A stretch of DNA of 64,000 bases, from NCBI GenBank assembly GCA_013400975.1, contig WBMZ01005375.1, forward strand, positions 62,001-126,000, given 5' to 3'. The notes under the pieces are model-generated. The model made no database searches. It was not told the origin of the DNA and was given only the letters and a program-made list of their open reading frames with translations. Source of the DNA: Atrichornis clamosus. Taxonomy: Eukaryota; Chordata; Aves; Passeriformes; Menuridae. The position numbers were made by a program, and so were the translations under genes. Shown here in pieces: positions 13,101 through 28,100 of the stretch (within the stretch, counting starts at the first letter, position 1; each line of letters starts with the position of its first letter).

Positions 13101-16100
13101 GAATGCTGTAAAACCATGTAAAGTGTGGGAAAACTCAGAAAAAGTTCGGTATTTCATTCTCTTGAAAACACTGTGTACAAAAATCATCCTAATAAGAATG
13201 TCGTCACATGCATCAGAAAATCATTTCAATAAATTCATTTATTGTGAGGTTTTTTTTCTGGGCACCCATGTAACACTCTGGGCTTGTGAGTGGCATGTGC
13301 TCATTGGTGCTATCAGTGCAGGGACACCTTTTAGTCATGTACACATAGCCATAACATGAGTACCTGTCATTGTAGGCCATGTAGGGATAGCAACAGCTCT
13401 CTGGGAGGACAGCTGCCAGCTGGCAAAACTGAGAGTCAGAGGTTATCTCTGCTTGACCTGACTATAAAAAGCCACAGTGAATAAACCTGCACGTAACTGC
13501 TGTGCTACAGGCACTCCCCACACCACAGATACAGCTAATTAAGGGGAAAATGGTCTTTTTCATGTGGCTCAGTACTACCTTTGTGACAGGTCCTACATTG
13601 TCAGAACACCACATACCTTCTGCTGGCTTGGAGAAACACTTCTGGAGTTGAGTGGTGAGGCAGGAGGACCTTGTGCAAGATCCTTCTTGTATTTCTCAAG
13701 GGCTTGAATTAGTCTATCTCTCTTCTGCTGATCCTTGTCTGTACATGTAAATAGGAAAATACAGCCCAATACCAGTTAAATCAATGATCAGGTCATAGAG
13801 TATTACTCTTCATTCTTCTTTTTTGCCATTAAAGACTGTTCTGTCCCCTCCTCTTTACACCAAAAGCAAAGCGAGAATGCAATCATTCTACTCTTTACAG
13901 TTGGCTCTTGCTGCTTCTGTGCTCAGCACACATCTGAATTTGAAATCAATGTAGCCAGGACTCCTTTACATCACTCACACAGTAAGTAATGAGCTACTGC
14001 AGGGTTAAGAGGGCATGGCAACCTTTTGTTCCCACCCTGTACATTCTTTCCCCTATCCTAGACAGAAGCTGAGGCAGGTGAAAACAGAAGAGCTGAGACA
14101 GTGGAGTAAGGATTCAGGTCTGTGTACTAGGAGTTGAGTGACCAAAGTCAGGCTGCCACTGTGGTCTGTGCAGGCTGCAATGCCAAGAAAGTCCTCTTTT
14201 TGCATTGGTCAAACTCAAGCTAAGTGTAGGGCAACGCTTCTGCTAGTCCCTTATACATAAAATGAACAGAAATAGACCCAGCCCTCTGGCACTGGCACAG
14301 AAGTCCCGGATGCCCCGTCCCTGAAGAATTCAAGGCCAGGCTGGATGGGGCTCTGAGCAGCCTGGTCTGGTGGAAGGCGTCCCTGCCCACGTCAGGGGGG
14401 GTTGGACCCAGATGATCTTTAAGATCCCCTTCAACCCAAGCCTTTCTGTGATTCCATGATCTTCTGGTCTTCCTGAAAATATGCAAGTGAGAGTTGAAAT
14501 AAGAACACTTATAAGCATTATTGCTAGATAGCATATTATATCGTTTAGTACGTAATATATTATATATTAAGTATTATAAAATAATAATGACAAAACACAG
14601 GGGTAAGAAGGGGATATGAGTTACCCAAGACCACAGAAGCCCACAGGGGCATATTCATGTACAATGCAAGGCCTCTCACAATTCATCATCTTTTGTCAGA
14701 ACCTTACTGTTAGCAATACAAACAGGAATGATGCACGACCAAAACCATCAACTCTTTTTACCTGCCGTGTTCCTTCCATGAACAGCTCTGAGAAAAAGGA
14801 TACGAAATTTGATGTGCAAAAACACATTTCTATTTGTAGATGACGTTTAAAAAACAACCCCCCCTAGAGTTCTAGCTCAAACTAGGGACTCTCACACAAA
14901 GTATCTGAGGTCCTGAAAGCTGCGTATTGCCTTTTGAGTTGAAAATGCAGCTTTGCCAGAATTTCCTTGTCTTATCTGGCACATGGCATCACATGCCAAT
15001 ACTGTCAGGTAGGCCAGCAGAGAAATGTGCTCTGTTCCTTCCCCTCTGGTTGCAGCTGCAGAGGCTCCTCAAACAAGTAATTCTAGAGGGCTGGAAAGGC
15101 TTCAGGAGGGCTGGTGAAATGGGACTTCTGGTAGTGTGATGACACTTTGATTAATAATTACTTATTCCTGACACAATACGCTACTGGTTCATGATTAGCC
15201 CAGGGCCCGCTTACACTGCTACTGTGGCAAGAGACTGGAACTTACAATATGCTGCAAATCTTTTGTTAATAAGAGGCAACATCTCCTCCTCCAAAGTGGT
15301 GTGATTGCAGGGCATCTCACTACGACCATGTAATGTCACAGAATAACTCTCGAAACCTGGCAAAGCAGCACTTTAGTACTAAAGATGGTTTTTTTGAAGG
15401 GGGCAACACATCAAGATGTGTTTCGTACTGTATATTTCTGAATTAACAGATGGGTTACAGGGTGTTAGTTAGTCTTGTAGTACTATTTCTTTTGAAAAAA
15501 AACCAGCTGACACTTTATTTTTAAAAAACCGAAACAAATCACTTATATACTGCACAAAACAGGTGGCTCTTCCAAAGTTTGTGAGGGTTTTTATATGGGG
15601 CACACCATCACACAGGCTAAGATGGCCTCCAGGCTGTGTCCTTTTAATTGAAAAAAACAGATTTCACTGACAGCTAAAACCAATATATAGTTTCCCGAGG
15701 CATGTAATCTGGCTTTCCAGTCTTGCAAAGACATGAATTCATAGCATCATCCTATTAAGAAAAACATGTTGACAATGCTAAATCCTATTTGGATGACTGG
15801 GAAGCAGGATTATACAACTCACTGGAACAAATAACAAAATGTACTTGCTCAATCGTGCTCATGCAGAGATTAATACCTTCCCCGTTTATCTCGGTTTTCA
15901 TGGGGCCCAATCAGAGAACCCCCCTGTTCTGATTAAAGACTTTGCATTCTGCAGTCATGTGAAAAATAGCAGCTTGTGTGGTGTCTGTGCAACTGTGCCA
16001 CCAGTCAGGGTACCAGGCTGCTTTCATGACGGTGCCAGTGGCTTGGGAGGCCCTGGGGACAAGTGACATCCATGCCTCCCTGCCCTTCCCTCTGGGCACA

Positions 16101-19100
16101 GGTGAGGCAGGACAACAGCTGCCCACCCAAGGCACGGCTGAGCCTTCAGCAAGCCTTGCCAAGGGCAAGAAAATAAAATGTTCCAGGTCAAAGAGCCACA
16201 GGTTTTAAACAGCTTTTGTCTAGTATTTCACTGATATTTTGACTATAAATATGGGTTTTGAACATGTCACATGGCATTAAGCCTATTCAAATAAGTCCTA
16301 TTCCAGTGCATTATAGTTTTATGTTTTGAGTAGTTAGCAAAAGCTTCTGGGCAGAATGTCTCATAGCAACTCTCCCTCCCCTTTCCTAATAGATGTCTGA
16401 TTTCACGGCCCAGACTGCTGGGTTTTGTATGTGCCACAGCCAGGTGAGGCTGACTGAGGGGTCCTGCAGCACACCCTGGTTTGCTGATATGTCTGCTAAG
16501 GGATTTATTTGCCCAACCACCTTCCAGCCCTGCTCTCCAGTTTCTCTATAGTAGAAAAGAACAACCTGCCCACTCTGCCTTTCTCCAAATGCTTTTTAAC
16601 AACAACTAACAATGACCAAGAACAAAATAGAACACAACATGCAAAATTTGCATGATGTTCAGAGCTTTTTCTTTTTCCTTTAGAAAGCAAAAATTAGCCC
16701 TCCCTCACCTTCTGATCTCATGTCTTAACTGAAGTGCTTAAGAACTGGCTGAACTGCTTTCCAGGGAATAGAATCATGTAGTGTGGCCAGTGCAGTAGTT
16801 ATTTAGGCAAATGTATTCAAAAGTCTTTCTTTTAAGCTCATTTACTTGCTAATTTATTGTCCTGCCTACTGTGGCAGACATTAATTTATCCATTCTGAAG
16901 TACAATTTCACTGGTACTTGTACTGGTATCTGTACTTGTCAGTGTGACAAAAGTAAAGAAAATAAAAAGGATTTAGTTGTGATCTGGTCCCTATAAACCA
17001 CAGGAAGATCAGATACTATCTTCCACTCTCTTTTCCTGGCAGCTCCTGTTGCTTGCCATATGATAACACACCTTGGTTTGGCTGCTGTGTGGAAGTCCTG
17101 TGTACAAAAAGAGTGGGCACAAACTTACCCGACCTAGTAGAAACAGTTTAGCTGATAATATTGGTTGATCTGAAGGAAACAAACTAAACTTTTTTTAAAA
17201 TTTTTTCTTTATTACAATGACTTTTAGTTCCACTTATCTTGATCTTAAATAGGAAGAAGGGTTGGTAAACACCTTAGACTGCATCCACAGCTGCCTCCTA
17301 AAACAGAAGGTTATTTTTGGGTCTAAGACAGAACATTACGGCCCAAGTATGAACATGGGATATAAAGTCAGAATAGGCTTCCCTCAAGTTGTTTACCAGA
17401 TCTTACAACACTCAGTGATTATAGTTAGAAATAGAATCCGCACCTTGGCTCATGCCTTCGTTCTTGACTCAGAGCTGGAGTTCTGGTTTAATTCCTACCA
17501 AGAGTTTTTAAAAAGTTGGCTGGTATTTAAATCCTGATGACTTTTGAAACAAGGGAGTTTCAAAGGACTGTGGGGAAAAAAGAAGAGCAAAAGTGGTAAA
17601 TGAAGTCCAGGCTGATATCAGTCCCGAGCTGAACTGAAAGGCTGTTGCAAGACTCATTTGAACTAAATAATGTGAGCAACACCAATCAAAAAGGTTAAAA
17701 ACAAAGTTGAGATAACTTGAGAAGAGAAAAAGAGATTTTGATGGTGGTTGAGTGAGATAAAGGTGTTGGTTTAAAAGACTTCTGCAAGCTCCTTTGCTTT
17801 GTTCTGCCTGTTCTGTATGGCATTTTGACTAAGAAATTAGAACGAAATTACATGTGTTTCCAAAACAGTGAACTGGCAGATTTGAAAATGTAATTAGCAC
17901 GTGTTTCTAACACGAGGATCATTTTTGATATATTAAATTATTTCTTTCATTTATCTGAAAGAAAACATAAAGTCATTTCTCATAAAGCTTGAACAACTAC
18001 AGTTTGGGAACTCATGAATAATAAAGGGGTGGTTTACTGTAACAAAGTGATGTGCATTGCTCACTGATGTAGATGTAGGGAAGCTGTACCCTTTTTGGCG
18101 TGGATAATGGAACATCTCCACTGTGAAAAGGTAGGCTCTTACTTAAAGAAGGCGAGTCTTATCTGGGAATCAGTGTCAATAAAAAACATCTATGCCTTCT
18201 TCTAGACAAACAGCTGCCTGTGTTTTCCCACGGTGACAGTGGAGCCAAAACCAGTGGAATACCACTGCCTATAACGAGTGGAAACCTCAAGTGTAAGGGC
18301 AGGGAGCCTTTACTGCTGTTTCCTTAACAGGTGGATAGTTACTGCTGGAATTATATATCCTGCTCTAAAACTTTACTGCTCAAGAAATATTTACAAACTG
18401 GGATGGATGAAGAGAAGATCCAAAAGAATGATGAACTCTGGAAAACACTTCCATAGAGTCGGATTTAAGGAGCTGAATGTATTTAGTTCTGCAAAAGGAC
18501 GGTTAAGAAGCAACTTTATTCCAGTTTATGAGCACCTATAGACAGAACAGAAGTCAAACAATAAAAATGCTTCTTAAAGGAGAGGCATGTGTTCCTCATG
18601 GCAACGTAAGTTAGCCTTTGGAACACTTAAATGAGAAGTGGAATGTAAATAAATAAGGTTTGGACATACTTCTGAACCCTTTCCCGACAATTCTCTTAAA
18701 TAGCAATGAATGGAAAGAATAATTAGGGAAAAAACAGGCTGTATAACCACAGTAGTTTACCCTTGCTGTGTCTACGAAACTCAGAGATATGTCAGCCATC
18801 ACAGATCAGCTATCACCTCTGAAATCTAATTTTTTCTCAATTTTTGCTGCTATTGTTAATTGATGTAATAACAGATTTTTGGCCAGTACAATGCAAAGGG
18901 ATACAAAGGCAATTACTCCTGATGTTCACCTCTATGGGCCAAGTGCTGCAGTCTGCATTTTAATATTTTGTCTGGTGGGGAAACTGCTTATTTTGGCATT
19001 TCTGTGCCAACGAGACCATTCCTTCAGGAGAAACCAGTGGCAAGTGAGGCTCAAATGCTTAGATTTGATTTCAGGTGCTCTTTGCCGTGCTAGCTGTCCT

Positions 19101-22100
19101 TATGAAAGGCCTATATTGGCACATCAAGCTACAGGACATGGGTGTTTAAGTCCCAGGCTCTGATTCGGCATGATTTTTTTTTTTCATCAATATTAAAATG
19201 CTGCAATGCCATCAAATGAGTGGATAACAACAATTTTAAAGGGGAACAAAAGTCTCTGAAACACCAGATAAAGCCAGGAAATATTGCTAAGTGACACTGA
19301 CTGTTGTTCTTTGCCTTGTTGTTTTCTAAGAACCTGCCAAATTCTGCACCTTTTGCTACTATGAGTGCTCATGTTGACATTAGCAGGAATTTCCCCAGGA
19401 GAAGGGAAGAAGTAATTAGCTCTCCATAACAAACCTCCCATTCCTTCATTTCTCATCTGCTTGAAACCTTTGGTCATAACCCACATCTGCTCTGACTGGT
19501 TCTGCCCCACTAACAAATCCATGGCTGTCAATAGAGCTGGCAGCACTTGGCACAATTCCTTTGTAGATCTCACCAAAACAAGGAGAGAACACACTCTCTT
19601 CTCGTATCTGAGCAAAGACCAGATTTGACACTTATGTAGGGGAAGTAGCCTGTTTTTCTTAATCTTTTAGTGATTATAAATAAGGAATTCCAGAAGTTGG
19701 TGTACAAGAGAAATGTCAAGATGCTTCACCCCTGTTGAAAATCTGGCTGATTGCTGACGTATCCTGACTGCTTTGGCAGCAGAAGGCAAAGTTAAAACAG
19801 TCACTGCACAATGGTCATGACAACACTCCCATTCTCTACATCCTCCAGTAGCTCCCACTACAGTCTTCCTCTGCTTTTACAAACACCCCTTTCAACAGCA
19901 CTGATTCTGAAACTAATGGGAAGGATAGTTTGGTGATTAAAACACTATGGTAGGACTTGGAAAATTATCTTTTAATTCGCAGCTCCAGGGTGATCACAGG
20001 TATGTTAATTAATCTCTGGTGCCTTAATTTTCTCCCTGTAAAAGAGGATGTTAACACACATCTAGTCTGTTGTAGCTGGTGCATCACTTTGGGCAGACGC
20101 TCCCAGAAGATGATCTTGAAATGTGCTGTGGCTACTGTGAAGGAACTCAGATCCCAAATGGAGTTTATTGTACTGCATATTGTAGGATTCATAGTGTGAC
20201 AAGAGGAATTTATGAACTAGACAAGTTGTTTAATCATGGATAGCTGAATGAGGCAGTGTAGTCATACATTTGATATTTCCTTCATTGTAGCTCTCTTGTA
20301 AGGGTGATATGAGCATTTATTTTTTACAGACTGCAAAACTTATTATTAAAAACCAGCTCACTAACGCTCCATAAACCTGCAAGGAGAGAAAATTGATGTT
20401 TGCCTATATAAACACATTAATTTTCACTGATTCCTAAATGATTTGTTCAATTGCCCGATATTCATGACAACTAAGATTCTTCATCTGTAAGGATAAAATT
20501 ATGTTTATAATTGACTGTATAGACTATTCACAGAAACTGTAGAGAAAATGCTGCAATTTTGTATGTCTTTGAACTGTCTGGAGAAACAGCCTGTTCTTTT
20601 TCACAGGTGTTATGGTCTTGAAAATCACAAAGCAACTTCATTTTAAACTGGCTAAAACCTGAATGGAAATTGTTATTTTGACCAATGCCTGTCTCATGCA
20701 GAGACTTATTAAGGGAAAAGCACAGGTTATAAAAAGACCAGTATGTGCCACATCTAATCACTTAAATACTCTGCTGGTACACAGAAAAATATAATTCCTG
20801 TTAAAGAAAACTATTATTGCTTTTTCCAATTTCTAAAGCATATGTTTCTGCACACACTTGTTTGTATGTTTGGGTTTTATATTTATAAAAATGAGTCACA
20901 GCATATGAAGCAATTATATAATCAACACTTCCCAAAAGGTGAAGAAGAAACAGTCACATGGCCTCATACACTTACATATAATATCACTTGTAATTCCTTT
21001 TGGGTAGATGTATACTCTGTACTCCTACAAGTCCAGGGAATTGTGCAAAGCAGTTCAGTGGTCTGAAGAGCTCACCCTACCATCGTTGGTACTTGACCTT
21101 GACTTGGTAACCAAATTGTAGCTCAACAGAGAGAAGAAGGAATGGCTTTGTCATAAGACCAAGGTTGTGGACACCTGAGAGTGCTCAGAGAAGCAGATTT
21201 ATCTTAGATCTACCTCCAGGAGATTCTTTGACTTGGGTAGAGAGATCTGATCACTTCCTAGCACAGCTTCACCCTGCTAGTGTGTGTATTTTGCTGGACT
21301 GCTACCCAGTACTCTGCTAGAGGAAGGAGAGCACATACTGCAAAACTAGGAGAAAAAAAATACATGAGAGCAGCCCTTGGTGGAGTCACTCTCATTTCTG
21401 GAATGGAAGGACCTCCTAGATGCCAGAGGGAAGTTTAATTGTCAGGCTCATTGCTGTATAAATAAATAAAGTACCTGATTTCAAACAAAATTACATTGAC
21501 TTTTCTCCTTTGTTCAAATAGAAACAATGCCTCATAAAACGGGGTTTTTTTGCCCCAGAACGTTCACATTTCCATTAGAACAGGAATTCCTCTGTTTGTT
21601 TGCTGAGACACTCATCAGAAACACAGTCACTGGTGTGTTCAGCAGCACACCTTATCCTCGTTCTGTACTCATTAGATGCTCTTTCTAGGAAGTGCGGCTT
21701 CTGCTGAGAGAAAGAAATGTAAACACCCTCCTACACAAACACTTGGGATGACCAAGAAATTCCTGTTTTCACAGTAGTTTCATAAATCATGCTGTTCTCA
21801 CGATTCTTAAAACACCTCTGCTTAATTTTATCTTCGCAAGAATACTCGTGATGATGAACTATATCTCCCGTATCCTTGATCTCTGCTGCATCTCCAGCTA
21901 ATATGCCTAGTCTTAAGGCAGGGGACAGGCACGTCTCAATTCTTTAATGAAAACTGGCCCAGGATTTTTAACATAAGGACACCAGAGATGAAATTTTACT
22001 GCAGAAAGAAAGCCAGGTCCATGTTGGAGCGATGTGACTGCTCAGAAAGTTTTGTCTTAATTTTTTCTCCCTTATTTTTTCTTCATTAGTAACTTCATGA

Positions 22101-25100
22101 AATCTAAACCAGCAGAAAACTCAAAGCACCGAATTTAAAATAGCGTCCTTTTAAGTCTAGAGTTGAAAATCCAAGATATACATGAAGATATTCAGGAGAA
22201 AGTCCTATACACTGCACATCTTGCACTTTGTCCATACAGTTCTGAATTTGCAGTTCAAGACTGCAGATAGCTTGTGAAATGGTGCAATTTATTTATAGGA
22301 AATATTAGCAAATTCTTTACACTGTCTTGTCTGAGTGTATTCATTCTTAAAATAAAACAAAGCATTATACACTGTATTTTCTTCTGGCTTTTCAGAACTA
22401 ATCTTTGTAGTTGTTTGAGGTTTTCTCTTTAATTTTAGAGGGTATTTTATGTCTCCATCACTACCAAGTGACCTGAATTTTCTTTTCAGCCTACCACTGA
22501 AACATGTGGTATCCAACACAGATCACACATTTGGAAAAATCCGACACAGATCACACACTTGGAAAACAAGGTTATACCTATCTGAGTGTATGGATTGAGA
22601 ATAGGTAAGAAAATATAGGGCACAGAGTGTGTATCTGTCAAAGTTCTAATAAATGTCAAGGTTTTAAAAGCACTCCACATTTAGTAACTAGCAAAAGCAA
22701 TAGCGGGAGATAGTTGTGGGAGAAAATTGTACATGAAAAGAAGAAAATGCTGTAATCTTGTATTAAGCAGAAAATTAGTTTTGTCCTCCTATTATTCTAG
22801 TAGGCTGGCAAAACAGCCTTAATTTATTTTGTACATGCAAATGATATTTGATTATGCAAATAATAAACAGAAGCCTATTTTTGTAGACATAAAATAATTT
22901 TATACTGCTCAAATGATTTGTACATCAACCCCAACAGCAGCAACTGGACCTCCACTGTGCTACTGCCCTACTTGACGCTTCAGGAGACAGAAGTTCTAAA
23001 GCACATTTTCATTGTCACTTCTAAATTTTAAGTTTTATTCTTTGAGGGATAAAACTTCTTTTGCCAAGACAGACATTTCTGGAGCTGACCTGTCAAAAAA
23101 AGGACTTAGCTCATATATAGCATCTTTTAGTGAAGATAAATTTTAAATAACAAAGGTGATTTGCATTTCCCCAGTGGACTTCTGACAAGAATTATGTTGG
23201 GTCCTCACTTTCTCTGACTGACAAGAGCCATGTTATGGCTTCTATGACCACCACATACCTTGTACTCAGTGTGCGTTTCTAAATTAATAGAAGCTGTACA
23301 AACCAGTTCAGTTCTGCTTAGCTCTGTAAGATGAATACCTTCTTAACAAAGCATTTTAGGAAATACAGATAATGTTTCCCTCTAATACAACATCTAGGAA
23401 CACTTGTTATTGTGGCTAATCCAGCTGAACAAACTCTGTGTCCTCTTGATACTCTCAAGAAAGTGAGATTCTACTCCTTGTGCTCTTTTGTGTCAGGATC
23501 AACTCTCTGTCAGACTAATGTTCTTAGAAAAGTTTCCATAACATTTCTTTCTGTTACTAGACCACTGTTTTCATAAAGTGATTAATACATAATACTAATT
23601 TAAAAATTATCATATAAAAGACAACACTGAAAAAAACCCCGACACTCTTGAGCTTGAGGAGTTAAAAAACAAAGCTAAGGGAGTTTTGATTGTAATATGT
23701 TATGATCTTGAACTTGTTCCTTTGCTCTTGTCTAATGAAGATCTCATATGATACATATTTCTGAATCTTTGTGGGCAAGGGTTATGTTTGCCTTCTTGAC
23801 TTGTGTGTATCTTGCTAGAACAACTGCATCTCACCATTGCCTCTGAGCTATCTTTCCTTCCAAGGACATTATACCCTGCTCAGAGCAAGAGCCTACTGCA
23901 GGTCTTGGGTACCTGGTTCCCGCTATGCACACACTGTGGGAGAAGAGGAGCTTCCATTCCTCCTGCTTTTTGAATTTCATTTTAAAACGGAGGGTTTCTG
24001 TGTACCATGGCTGTGTGCTGCCTTGATGTAACCATCAAACCGATCAGTAGCATATGCCTCACAACCTGGTGAATGAAGGAAACCAAACACATTCCAAAGT
24101 GAACGCTACGCTTCCAGGGAAAGGGACGAACGCGTTCCTTTTCATCAATCTTTCTTCTTTTCCGAAAGGGAAGGGCAGGAGAGACTCTGCCTTGGCGTTG
24201 GGTCCTGCAGGCTTCAGCCAAGAGGTGGCGTTAAGGTGCAGTGCAATGTTTTCTTACCAAACCCCCATTTACTCCTCAAAACTCGTTTTAGCAGCGGTGT
24301 GCCCGAAGCCCAGAGATACACGAAGCAGTTAAAAATGTTTAATCTGAGTTTAGACAGGAGAACTAAAACAAATTATGCCTCCAACAACACTGCTTGCAGT
24401 AGGTGCATCAGTGAGTCCCACACTAGTTTGTATCTGTGCAAAAATGACCCAAGTGCCAAAAAGCTGCTAAATTAGAGATTAGATTAGATTAGATGTTAGA
24501 TACTGTTATCTTAACCCTGTTGGTGCATGTTTTTGGTACGTATATGCCTTTTCAGAACACCTTCATCATAAAAGAAGACAAGTATTCCCAAACCAAACAA
24601 ATGGAGGCAGACCTATTTTCAAAACAAACCAAAATAGAACTACTCACATTTAACACTGGTATGCAAACTCTTTGGTACAGATGAATCAACAACAGCTGTA
24701 TTAACAAAAAGTAGGTTCAGTCCAATGAAATTTTAACATCACAAATAAACATATCAAAATGGGTAGAGATGAAACTGATAATCCTGAAGTGTTGAATTAC
24801 CTGTGGGAATATGGTACAGACTGCATAATATTATTATTATTAAAAATGCAGACCTAGCGACCACCAAATCCTATTGTTTCTCTACTGATCAATACAATTT
24901 TCTTCCAATTTTCTGCCATTATCTTTACCAATGGTTAATTCAAAAAGTTAGCAGAGCTTAAATGTTGTGAAGTTAGTTAAGTTAGACCAACTACAACTGC
25001 AATGACACTAGTTGAGGATTTGACCCTTTGTGTTTATCTGCATAAAAGCACAAGGTAAGTGCCTCAGCAGTGCTCTTACTTGTTCGGTATCAAATCTGGA

Positions 25101-28100
25101 TCTGATTTTTGTGGCTTTCACCCATGTCTACTTGGGTAAAGATATTAGAGCCAGTACGGCTACATTTTGTAACCTGCATTTAAATTTACAATTTAAGAAA
25201 AGCTGTACTAATTTTGTATTGGCATTTAATGCTACCCAGAAAGTTCTTATTTCATGGATGAGTAGTACAGCTGCTATCAGAGAGGGGAAACAGCCAACTG
25301 ATGCTCCAAGAGCGTGATTCAAGATGTCCTGGGGCTCAAGGTCATCAGTTTTTCATCATCTTTCTTGTAAAAGAAGCTATTTCATTACACAATTACATAG
25401 ACAGTTTTGCACATCACATTTTCTGTTATTTGGTCATTTGGTTTTCATTGTAAAAGATTAAATGAAGTAAGCTTCAAGGAACCATGCCCTGTCACTCTAC
25501 TGCTGCACAGCCTTCATTAAGTCACGTGTCCATAAAGGAGATGCTAAGGATGTTAATGGAGCTCTATGTCAGATTGCATATCCCTGGATATAACTGGAGT
25601 ATATGAGGAAATACTATTTTTGACTGTGGAGGGAAAAGCAATCTCCTAGAAGCTCGATATTCCAGTTGCATTTGAAGGACACTGACTTAATTTCCATCTT
25701 TCATGTTTGTGATTACTGCCAAATGTCAAAGCAAATTGTAGTTTGTACAAGTGTTCCGGAGTTTCAGACATGTGGGGCTAAGCTACTGTCTGGAGTGAGG
25801 CCAAGTAGGTTGTACTTTAAAAAGCAGATGTATTTCAAAAGGACTGGAGAATATTTGGAAGGATACTGGAGAAGGCCTATAGACAAACGTGATTTCCAGA
25901 GGGACAAAAGTCCATAATCTCCTGTAAAGCTGTACAGACATGTGCCAAATCAGCACTTCACAGCGTCAGGTAAGGACAGAAGAGAACCTTGATATCCTTG
26001 CAATATCACAGTTTTTGTTATGTATGCAAAAGTAAGCTCTACAAGGAGAATCTGTGTGAATGCGTAAGCGCTAGAAAAAGTGAAATAAGTATTTTAAAAT
26101 TAAAGGTTCCTGTTATATTACACTTCAAATCTGACTTTTGAGAACTGTAAGTTCAGATTGTGAAACACCTAAGAATTAGAAATTTTAGCCACTGGAAATT
26201 TTGATTAGCACCTACTGTGAGAAGCTCTTTCCAGATTGATTAAATTCTGCAGCTGAGGAGCAGAACTGACATTTGGAAAAAAAATAAGTTTGAAACCTGC
26301 TTGGGAACAAAGCACTTGGCTCCTTTTATGCTAAGAATATCTTTTGTGTATTTTCTTCTGAGCTTTAGGAATGTAATAGACAAAAAGACTGCAAACCATC
26401 TCTGTTACTTTCCTTTTATGTTTTGATCTTCGCTCCCTCATTTAGACTTCACCAGTGGAGAATAAAACAAATTTCAAAAATAAATGGCAGTCTTTGCTGC
26501 TTTTAGTTAGTCCTGATGCTTCTGTATATTTATAAGCAAAGCACTAGGATGTGAATTCTACAGTTCCTAGAGCTCACTGTTCCTGTGACATTAGCCATGG
26601 AAAGCAAAAGTCACTCAAGTACGAAAGTATACAGCAGTAATCCAGCCTCCAGCTCCCAATATGAGTGGGATGGTCACGAGCTGTAGCATGGTGGAGGTCA
26701 CGAAACTTTCAAAGGGTGGTTGTGACACCACAATAAAGACATGAGCTATGTTTGAGCTAGGTAGTTTAAGATAAAGCATTTGGCACTGCAGATTGACAAA
26801 AGGATTGGTCTTCTGGCAAAAAAAAACACAGCAGCAATCTCATCTATTGTTCAACAGCTTTGTGTTATTATAAAGCTCACTGCATGGGATCAGAGAATTG
26901 TTTGGTCAGAAAGCCTTTGGAGCCCAAGGGCTGGAAGTCTTGCAGTAACTTAATTACAGCTATGGCCATTCAACTCCACTTGTTTCATCTATACCTGAAG
27001 CACCGGGAAGTTTACACAGCTCCAGACAACTGACAGAGGACATTTTTTTTTAAATTCCAAATTTTCTTTCTAGTGGTTTGCAGCTATTTGCAGGAAGGAG
27101 AGCATTTGAAGAGCCCTCAAGAAGGTGACTGCATGTGGATAATGGAACTTCCCCCTAGGTTACTTAGGACTGATACTGTAACTTCCTAAACATCAAAAGC
27201 TGGGAGCTTACTGTTACTCCTCCCTGGTTTCTCCCAATTAAACAAATTCCTGCCCTAGTTCTCATTTTACCTTTCCTGTTAGTCAACTGCCACATACATC
27301 TAAACAGACAATATTAATAAAATGACACAGGGGAATTAGATAATCTTCTTCCTAACATTAACTGGTCATTTTGTGGAACAGTTTGACTCCATAGACTACA
27401 TCTTGCAACAGCTGGGATTGCTTCTCCCAAGAAAAGGTTGCAGTTCCAATTGAATGCTCTACATATCTCTTAGGGCACACCATTTTATGCCTCACTTTTA
27501 AATCCTCCTACTCCTGTTGAGTGAGTGACAGGGAGAGAGAGGAAAGAAAGGGGAAGAAATTCAGCAGCCGGCCAAAAATAGGGGGAATCACATACACTTG
27601 ACTTTGATTTCATCTTTAACCAACACAGATATTGTCTTAATTAAAGACTGTACACACCTTTGGCAGACATCAGTTTCTTGAGATGAGCAGCCATGTGGTC
27701 TTGAATGATGTACTGGTTGGAGAGCTTGCAGGAAGGTCCAGGAGAAAATGCTGCAAGAAGGAAAAACTGAGTTCACTCAGTGGGATGAGAAATGTCTCAG
27801 GTAGTAATGGCTCTGAAAACATTATAATATTTATTCTCCCCTGCTTGCAATAAAATCAATATTCATTCTTTTATTTCAAAAAGTAAGAATAGCACAGATT
27901 ATATCATTTTAAAAAGTGGTAAATTATTCTCAGTTTCCATGTTTTTGAATACCTGAGAATTATGGGTTGCAATAGGTAATGCATGAGCCTTTGATATTGT
28001 TGAACTCTGGAGATTAACAGAGGATCTCACTGTTTAATATAAAAAGCATTTGCCTTTGGAAAGATTTAATACTAGAGATTATTAAGTAATAGTAGAGAAC

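Larger units (their letters stand above)
13739..27657 (-). other. SPATA7 intron 3 (13.9 kb)
   Basis: The longest intron. It contains the CR1 fragment at 14290-14460, a GC-richer patch at 15960-16180, a tandem 28-bp duplication at 22511-22566 and a short GATTA-type repeat at 24471-24494. A human exon of about 18 codons would fall in this interval, and I could not find it by eye. Confidence 0.8.

Noticed and set aside
15246..15290. Possible missing SPATA7 exon with a good donor (CATATT|gtaagt on the minus strand)
   Set aside because: The donor and the end of the frame look good, but the only upstream AG dinucleotides give the wrong phase and lack a pyrimidine tract. Similarity to the human segment is no better than chance.
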